A stretch of DNA of 64,000 nt from Novosphingobium subterraneum (lineage in GTDB: Bacteria > Pseudomonadota > Alphaproteobacteria > Sphingomonadales > Sphingomonadaceae): positions 1 through 64,000 of the forward strand of contig NZ_JRVC01000018.1 in the NCBI RefSeq assembly GCF_000807925.1, in the 5' to 3' direction. Within the stretch, counting starts at the first letter, position 1, and every line of letters begins with the position of its first letter. The position numbers and the translations under genes were made by a program. Below, piece after piece: positions 59,393 to 64,000 of this stretch. Under the pieces are notes generated by a model that ran no database searches, had not been told where the DNA came from, and saw nothing but the letters and a program-made list of their open reading frames with translations.

Positions 59393-60004
59393 TTATGCGT
59401 CGAAGCCAATCCTTCTCAGGCGGCCGAGCAGAATCGCGCGCGCCCCCATAACATCGCGCGTGCGATCGGCAAGCAGGCGGTTGGCGATGGCCTTGCCCTG
59501 ACGCTCCAGACGGGCCAGCAGATCGGGCCATTGCTCGTCTGGCGGAGGGGCTGGGGCCGTGCCATATCCGACCTCGCGCAGCAGCAGCACTTCGTAGCCA
59601 GCCAGGACCCGTGCCCATCCTCGGGCCGAGGGCGCATGGCAGATCGCATCGAGCAAGGCGACGAGCGACTCGTAGAGCACCGGGTAAGGGTGGCCTTCGG
59701 GCAGTGTCGCGGCGGTCAGCGCACAGGCCCAGCCGATCCCCGCGCTGGGCAGAGGTTCCGACAGCCACGGCCCCCGACTTGCCACGAGCTCGACGCGGGC
59801 AGATGGCAGTTGCGAAGCCGTGCGTGAGCGCACTTCAACCTCGATCAGGTTCCCAGGGATCAGCACGGGCCGCAGTTCGCGCCCCCGCGCCCCGGCGACA
59901 TAGGCGGCGGCAAGGCCGTGGTCGGCGGTCAGCACGCGGATGATCGCGCCGTGTTCGCCGTTGGGCAGGACCGAGCAGAGAATGGCAGGGGCGCGGATCA
60001 GCAT
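59393..60004 (-). CDS. recO: DNA repair protein RecO
   Basis: The 203-residue protein has an N-terminal OB-fold ([40 protein letters not shown]) and a helical C-terminal domain, the standard RecO layout. It loads RecA at gaps with RecR. The C-terminal zinc cysteines of some RecO proteins are absent, as in many alphaproteobacteria. The ATG at 60004 has GAGG upstream. It is divergent from apaG. Confidence 0.92.
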   Translation of the reverse strand: MLIRAPAILCSVLPNGEHGAIIRVLTADHGLAAAYVAGARGRELRPVLIPGNLIEVEVRSRTASQLPSARVELVASRGPWLSEPLPSAGIGWACALTAATLPEGHPYPVLYESLVALLDAICHAPSARGWARVLAGYEVLLLREVGYGTAPAPPPDEQWPDLLARLERQGKAIANRLLADRTRDVMGARAILLGRLRRIGFDA

Positions 60005-60116
60005 TGCGTCATCCTCTGCGCCTGCCACCCTTTTTGGGCAATGCCTTCATGGGCAGGCGGCACAAAGTTGCACATCGGCGTTGGAACATCTGGCGGTTTG
60101 CGATAGTTTGATGGGC

Positions 60117-60515
60117 ATGAAGCAGCTCTTCCAGCATGCCGCCATCACCGAAGGCGTCACGGTGCGAGTCGCCGTGAACTTCCTCCCCGAACAGTCGCGG
60201 GTGGAAGCAGGCAAATGGTTCTGGGTCTATCATATCCGTCTCGAGAACGACGGCGACCAGCCGGTGCAACTGCTGTCGCGCCATTGGCGGATCACCGACG
60301 GGCGGGGCATGATCAACTTCGTCGATGGCGACGGCGTCGTCGGCGAACAGCCCGTCCTGCAGCCGGGGCAGAGCCACGACTACGTCTCCGGCTGCCCGCT
60401 TGGCACCCACCATGGCAGCATGGAGGGCCATTACACGATGCAGCGTGCCGATGGCTCGTTGTTCGATGTGGCGATTCCGTTCTTTCCTCTGGCGGCACCG
60501 GCTCCGGCGAACTAA
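60117..60515 (+). CDS. apaG: ApaG/DUF525 protein
   Basis: The 132-residue protein has an immunoglobulin-like fold (fibronectin III type) with TVRVAVNFLPEQS, FWVYHIRLENDGDQPVQLLSRHWRITDG and VVGEQPVLQPGQSHDYVSGCPLGTHHGSMEGHY, the DUF525 signature. ApaG lies near apaH and ksgA in enterobacteria and has been linked to cobalt resistance; its mechanism is unclear. ATG 60117 and 60111 are both open and neither has a clear ribosome binding site. Confidence 0.93.
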   Translation: MKQLFQHAAITEGVTVRVAVNFLPEQSRVEAGKWFWVYHIRLENDGDQPVQLLSRHWRITDGRGMINFVDGDGVVGEQPVLQPGQSHDYVSGCPLGTHHGSMEGHYTMQRADGSLFDVAIPFFPLAAPAPAN

Positions 60516-60527
60516 ATCCGGTTCGCA

Positions 60528-61325
60528 ATGAAGCGGACCCATCTCCCTCTCAATGGCCTGCGCGTGCTTGACGCTGCGGCCCGGCACCTCTCGTTCACGC
60601 GCGCCGCCGACGAACTGGCGGTGACGCCGGCGGCGGTCGGGCAGCAGATCCGCGCGCTGGAAGACCTGCTCGGTGTCGTGCTGTTCCGCCGCACTTCGAA
60701 GGGCCTTGAACTCACCGACGAGGCGATTGCCGGTCTCGATGCGATCCGCGAAGGCTTCCTGCGCTTTGAAGAAGGCGTGCAGGCGATGCAGGCCGGGCAA
60801 TCGAGCCATGTCTACACGATCGCCTGCCCGCGCGACTTCTTCGCCGCGTGGCTGTCACCCCGCCTTGCGGCGTTTCGCGCCGGCAATCCGCAGATGCGCT
60901 TCTCGCTCGTGGGAGGCGATGCCGATATCGACTTCACCGAAGCCAATCTCGACCTTGCGGTGCGTTGGGCCGAGGGGCCGGGCGAACTGGAAGGCATCGC
61001 ATTGGGCCAGCCGCTGATGGTGACGGTGGCCGCGCCCGATGCCGCGCCCGATTGCCCGTGGATCGGCTGGCCCGGCGATCCTGCACCGGGCGGCGGCGAT
61101 GTCGGCTTCTCGGTCGGCGACGCCGGAACCGCGATCAGCGCAGCAAGCGCCGGGCTGGGCCGGGCGCACGTGCCCTATCAACTGGTCGACAATGCGATCG
61201 GCATGGGCCGCGTGGTCGTGCAGGGCGAACCCGTGACATCACGCAAGGGTTACTGGCTCGTCGCACCCCTGCCGCAGTGGCGGCAAAAGAAGGTCAAGGA
61301 GCTGGTCGCGGCGCTTTCCGCGTAA
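60528..61325 (+). CDS. LysR family regulator, GcvA-like
   Basis: The 265-residue regulator has an N-terminal winged helix with LPLNGLRVLDAAARHLSFTRAADELAVTPAAVGQQIRALE, the GcvA-type form. A periplasmic-binding-like effector domain follows and is somewhat shorter than usual. It starts 12 bases after apaG and may be co-transcribed. No divergent target gene is adjacent. Which genes it controls is unknown. Confidence 0.92.
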   Translation: MKRTHLPLNGLRVLDAAARHLSFTRAADELAVTPAAVGQQIRALEDLLGVVLFRRTSKGLELTDEAIAGLDAIREGFLRFEEGVQAMQAGQSSHVYTIACPRDFFAAWLSPRLAAFRAGNPQMRFSLVGGDADIDFTEANLDLAVRWAEGPGELEGIALGQPLMVTVAAPDAAPDCPWIGWPGDPAPGGGDVGFSVGDAGTAISAASAGLGRAHVPYQLVDNAIGMGRVVVQGEPVTSRKGYWLVAPLPQWRQKKVKELVAALSA

Positions 61326-61415
61326 AGCTAAGGCGATGATTTGCCACGCCAGATAGACCCGATTCGGAATTGACCCTTACGCGCTGTTAACTGCCTTGGT
61401 GCTATCCGCGCAGCC

Positions 61416-63416
61416 ATGTTTACCGGGTTGCGCAGTCTTGTCGCTCGCGGACGGCGCTTCGGCCGTCCGCTGCGCAATGCTCGTCCCTTCTCTTCCAGCT
61501 GGCAGCAGCGCGAGGGCGACAACTTCACGCTCGCCTATGCGCGAAGCCTGTCGCATCGCCTGCCGCTTCTCTATCTCGTCGTCGTCTTCGACATGCTGCT
61601 TGTGGCATTCCGGTTTCGCCATATCGCGCCTGGCTGGCTGATCGCGCCGGGACCGATATTCCTCGGCGGCTTTGCGCTGTGGCGGGCATATTACTGGCGA
61701 CCGGCCGCGGTCGAGCGGCGTGCAACGGCGGTTCTCCGGCGTGATCTCGCCTCGATGAGCTGGCTGGGAGCATTCGCCAGTTTCCTGTTCGCCCTGTGGG
61801 GCATGGCGCTCTACGTCCATGGCGATTGGGAAGCGCAATCCTTCATCCACTATATCTTTGCCGTTACGCTGTTTTCCGGGATTCTCGGCCTCGGCCATTC
61901 GCCCATGACGGCATTGCGCATCGCGATTGCGACAACGATCCCGACCACTGGCCAGATCCTCTTCAGCGGGCATCCGAATGCGGTGATGGTCGTGCTGGTG
62001 CAAGTGGTGGTGACGACCTTGCTGCTGCTGATCACCAACGGCCACCACCGCGATTTCGTGCGGCTTGAACTGTCGCGTCAGCAATTGACCCGGCGAGAGC
62101 GCGAAGCGGCGCGGCTGGCGCAGGAGAACCTGCTCCAGGCAACCATCGATCCGCTGACCGGGGGGCTCAACCGTCGCGCCATCCTCGATCGGCTGGCCGA
62201 GGATATCGAACGCAGCGGCAGGGGCGTGCAACGGGCATGGCTTGCCTTGATCGACCTCGACGGGTTCAAGCACATCAACGATACCTATGGCCACGCGGCA
62301 GGCGATGCCGTGCTCCAGGCCGTGGCGAATCGGCTTGGCGGAATGGAGCGTGTGCGCTGCTTCGGTCGGCTTGGAGGCGATGAATTCGCCGTGGTGCTCG
62401 ACCCCTCGCTTGATCACGCAGCCGCCTTTGCGATCGGTACGGCGCTTTCGGATTCACTGCGCGCCCCGGTGCTGCACGGCGGTGCAGTGCTGCGCTTTTC
62501 CGGCTCCATTGGCGTCCATCGCATGGACGGGCGCAGCGTCAGCGATTGCCTCGAACGGGCCGACGCCGCGCTCTACAAGGCCAAGGAGCTTTCCGATGGC
62601 GCCGTCGTCGTCTTCAGCCCGGACGACGAGGCCGAGCTGCAGGATCGCGCTGCAATCACCCGCCTGTTCAACGAAAGCAATCTCGCTGACCGGCTCAAGC
62701 TCGTCTACCAGCCAATCCTCGATGCCGAGAGCGGCGGCGTGATCGGCCTCGAAGCGTTTGTGCGCTGGAGCCCCGATGGCGAACGCTGGCTGGCACCGGG
62801 GCAATTCATGTCGCTTGCCGAAGCGACGGGGCGGACCGGCGAACTGACCCGCACGGTCATGGCGCGCGCCCTGGCCGAATGCCCGGCGTGGAAGTACGGA
62901 CGTTGGCTGGCGATCAACCTCAGCCCCCGCGACGTGATGCGGACTGGCACGGCCGAAGCTCTAGCGCGCCTGGTGGAAGACCATGGGGCGCCGCCGCATT
63001 CGATCATCCTGGAGGTTACCGAACGGGCCCTGCTCGAAGATCCCAAGCGCGCCGAAGCACAATTGCTCGCATTCCGCGCGCGCGGTTTCCGCATCGCGCT
63101 GGACGATTTTGGCGCGGGCTGGTCAAGTCTCAATCAGGTGCACAGCCTGCCGCTCGACATGATCAAGATCGATCAAGAACTGTCCCGCGCCCTCGCCACC
63201 GACCCGGGTGCGCGTTCCCTCGTCGGTACGATCGTTTCACTTGCCTGGCAGCTTGGCATCGACTGCACGATCGAGGGCGTCGAGGACGAAGCGCAGGCCA
63301 GCACGGCCCGCGCTCTGGGCATCCGGCTCATGCAGGGGTATCATCTGGGGCGGCCGCAACCCGCAGCAGAAGCCTTGGCGCTGATCGCGGATAATGCCTT
63401 GAGCCTGCGCGCCTGA
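61416..63416 (+). CDS. Membrane GGDEF-EAL protein (cyclic di-GMP turnover)
   Basis: The 666-residue protein has an N-terminal membrane region with about five helices (about 45-210), a GGDEF domain with intact active site GGDEF at 320-324 (FGRLGGDEFAVVL) and an EAL domain starting near residue 420. EAL Glu446 is in LEAFVRW (E-A-F instead of E-A-L). The other catalytic positions are present: NLSPRD, ILEVTERALL, ALDDFGAGWSSL, MIKIDQELS, TIEGVEDEAQ and QGYHLGRP. It may both make and break cyclic di-GMP. Which activity dominates cannot be read from sequence. Confidence 0.93.
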   Translation: MFTGLRSLVARGRRFGRPLRNARPFSSSWQQREGDNFTLAYARSLSHRLPLLYLVVVFDMLLVAFRFRHIAPGWLIAPGPIFLGGFALWRAYYWRPAAVERRATAVLRRDLASMSWLGAFASFLFALWGMALYVHGDWEAQSFIHYIFAVTLFSGILGLGHSPMTALRIAIATTIPTTGQILFSGHPNAVMVVLVQVVVTTLLLLITNGHHRDFVRLELSRQQLTRREREAARLAQENLLQATIDPLTGGLNRRAILDRLAEDIERSGRGVQRAWLALIDLDGFKHINDTYGHAAGDAVLQAVANRLGGMERVRCFGRLGGDEFAVVLDPSLDHAAAFAIGTALSDSLRAPVLHGGAVLRFSGSIGVHRMDGRSVSDCLERADAALYKAKELSDGAVVVFSPDDEAELQDRAAITRLFNESNLADRLKLVYQPILDAESGGVIGLEAFVRWSPDGERWLAPGQFMSLAEATGRTGELTRTVMARALAECPAWKYGRWLAINLSPRDVMRTGTAEALARLVEDHGAPPHSIILEVTERALLEDPKRAEAQLLAFRARGFRIALDDFGAGWSSLNQVHSLPLDMIKIDQELSRALATDPGARSLVGTIVSLAWQLGIDCTIEGVEDEAQASTARALGIRLMQGYHLGRPQPAAEALALIADNALSLRA

Positions 63417-63451
63417 GAGTTCTTTGATCCGAAACTGGCGTTTCGAATCTT

Positions 63452-63534
63452 GCGGCACCGGCCCGCTCCCCCGCCCGGCCACCCATTCAGGATACTTGCG
63501 TGGGTGGCCGGGCGGGGGAGCGGGCCGGTGCCGC
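63452..63534. repeat. 34-bp perfect inverted repeat
   Basis: The arms 63452-63485 and 63501-63534 are exactly complementary over 34 bases, starting GCGGCACCGGCCCGCTCC, with a 15-base loop. They sit between the convergent EAL and MFS genes. The stem is far longer than a normal terminator. It can terminate transcription in both directions but may be an intergenic mobile palindrome. Confidence 0.9.
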
Positions 63535-63536
63535 AT

Positions 63537-63559
63537 GAACCTCGCCGGTGGCGAGGTTC
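63537..63559. terminator. Second hairpin next to the MFS gene end
   Basis: GAACCTCGCC (63537-63546) pairs perfectly with GGCGAGGTTC (63550-63559) around GGT. It lies just beyond the MFS stop codon and directly beside the 34-bp inverted repeat. No T-run follows, so termination strength is uncertain. Confidence 0.55.
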
Positions 63560-63562
63560 AGA

Positions 63563-64000
63563 TCAATGCTCCAGCACGATCGGGCGCGGCGTGCCCGGCG
63601 GGTGCAGGCGGCGGAACAGTTTCCCCTTTTCGCTGAACAGCACCAGCAGCAGGCTGAGCACGCCTGCTGACAGCAGCGCGAGCGCCAGCGGATGCGCCGT
63701 GCCGTCGTAGGCCTGGCCGACGAAGATCCCGATGACCGAGCCGATCACCATGCGCAGGAAGGCGTGCATCGAATTGGCGCTCCCTGCCGTGCGTTCGAAC
63801 GGCTGCAGCGCGATCGAGCCGAAGTTCGCGCCGATGAAGCCGATTAGGATCATGTTCGTGATCATCAGCGGCATGAACTGCCACAGCGTCTGCCCTTCCA
63901 GACTCGAGGAGAAGGTCTGCAGCGCGCTGACGAGGATGAACGCGATTACCGCCGTGTGCGAGACGCGGCGCGCGCCGAAGCGCTCGACGATGCGCGAGTT
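63563..64000 (-). CDS. MFS multidrug-efflux-type transporter (Bcr/CflA-like), 3' part only
   Basis: Only the C-terminal ~145 residues of this minus-strand gene are in the window; the rest lies beyond the right edge. Hydrophobic helices are visible, including PLMITNMILIGFIGANFGSI, FLRMVIGSVIGIFVGQAYDG and LALALLSAGVLSLLLVLF, as in the last helices of DHA1 drug:proton antiporters of the Bcr/CflA group. The C-terminus ends RPIVLEH. The substrate is unknown. The extreme right end of the sequence should be re-checked because the partial frame starts there. Confidence 0.8.
   Translation of the reverse strand, partial: NSRIVERFGARRVSHTAVIAFILVSALQTFSSSLEGQTLWQFMPLMITNMILIGFIGANFGSIALQPFERTAGSANSMHAFLRMVIGSVIGIFVGQAYDGTAHPLALALLSAGVLSLLLVLFSEKGKLFRRLHPPGTPRPIVLEH

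Overview
The window is one dense, high-GC stretch of bacterial chromosome with about 57 protein genes, short intergenic gaps and no tRNA, rRNA, insertion sequence, prophage or CRISPR array that I could see. Gene families point to an alphaproteobacterium of the Sphingomonadales, most like Novosphingobium or a close relative: large TonB-dependent receptors, an HWE-type histidine kinase, a pabB-pabC fusion, HisZ, UbiK, a GcvA-like regulator, and sphingomonad-style intergenic palindromic repeats. This placement comes from family content, not from a database search.

Layout. 1-6.8 kb: the 5' end of etfB, a CNHC thioredoxin-like protein, a TonB receptor, a TIM-barrel sugar isomerase/epimerase, a Gfo/Idh/MocA oxidoreductase and a TetR regulator. 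These promoters share a 16-bp palindrome, TAGAA-N6-TTCTA, so they look like one small carbohydrate regulon. 6.8-15 kb: housekeeping genes (galU, murA, and the tight minus-strand unit pabBC-aat-rluA-arfB) and a HerA-like ATPase. 15-27 kb: a small orphan, an M1 aminopeptidase, an EF-hand/response regulator/histidine kinase operon, a glyoxalase-fold protein, a divergent pair of peptidases, a thioesterase and a TonB protein. 27-33 kb: a probable operon of a GT4 glycosyltransferase fusion, a GH130 phosphorylase-type enzyme, manC and manA, suggesting turnover of a mannose polymer. 33-36 kb: a ZnuD-like receptor behind a good Zur box, then an esterase. 36-41 kb: an orphan gene, hisZ, serA and serC, the last with a structured leader. 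41-49 kb: tlpA divergent from argH-lptM-lysA-siroheme synthase, an SDR, an OprP-like porin behind a possible Pho box, and ilvE. 49-64 kb: a possible microgene with a perfect Shine-Dalgarno, a lipoprotein, tlyA, tspO, ubiK, an HWE kinase, metZ, a PMT-type protein mannosyltransferase opposite a polyprenol-phosphate sugar synthase/GtrA fusion, leuB, recO, apaG, a GcvA-like regulator, a GGDEF-EAL protein, a 34-bp perfect inverted repeat and the end of an MFS gene.

How parts fit. ManA and ManC supply GDP-mannose, which could feed both the GT4/GH130 locus and the PMT/GT2-GtrA protein glycosylation genes. Nutrient-responsive outer-membrane uptake recurs: a sugar-type TonB receptor under TetR, a zinc receptor under Zur and a phosphate porin probably under PhoB. 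Several genes have non-ATG starts (TTG or GTG) overlapping the preceding stop codon, so translational coupling is common here. A roughly 100-bp two-hairpin repeat occurs twice, each copy next to a small orphan gene.
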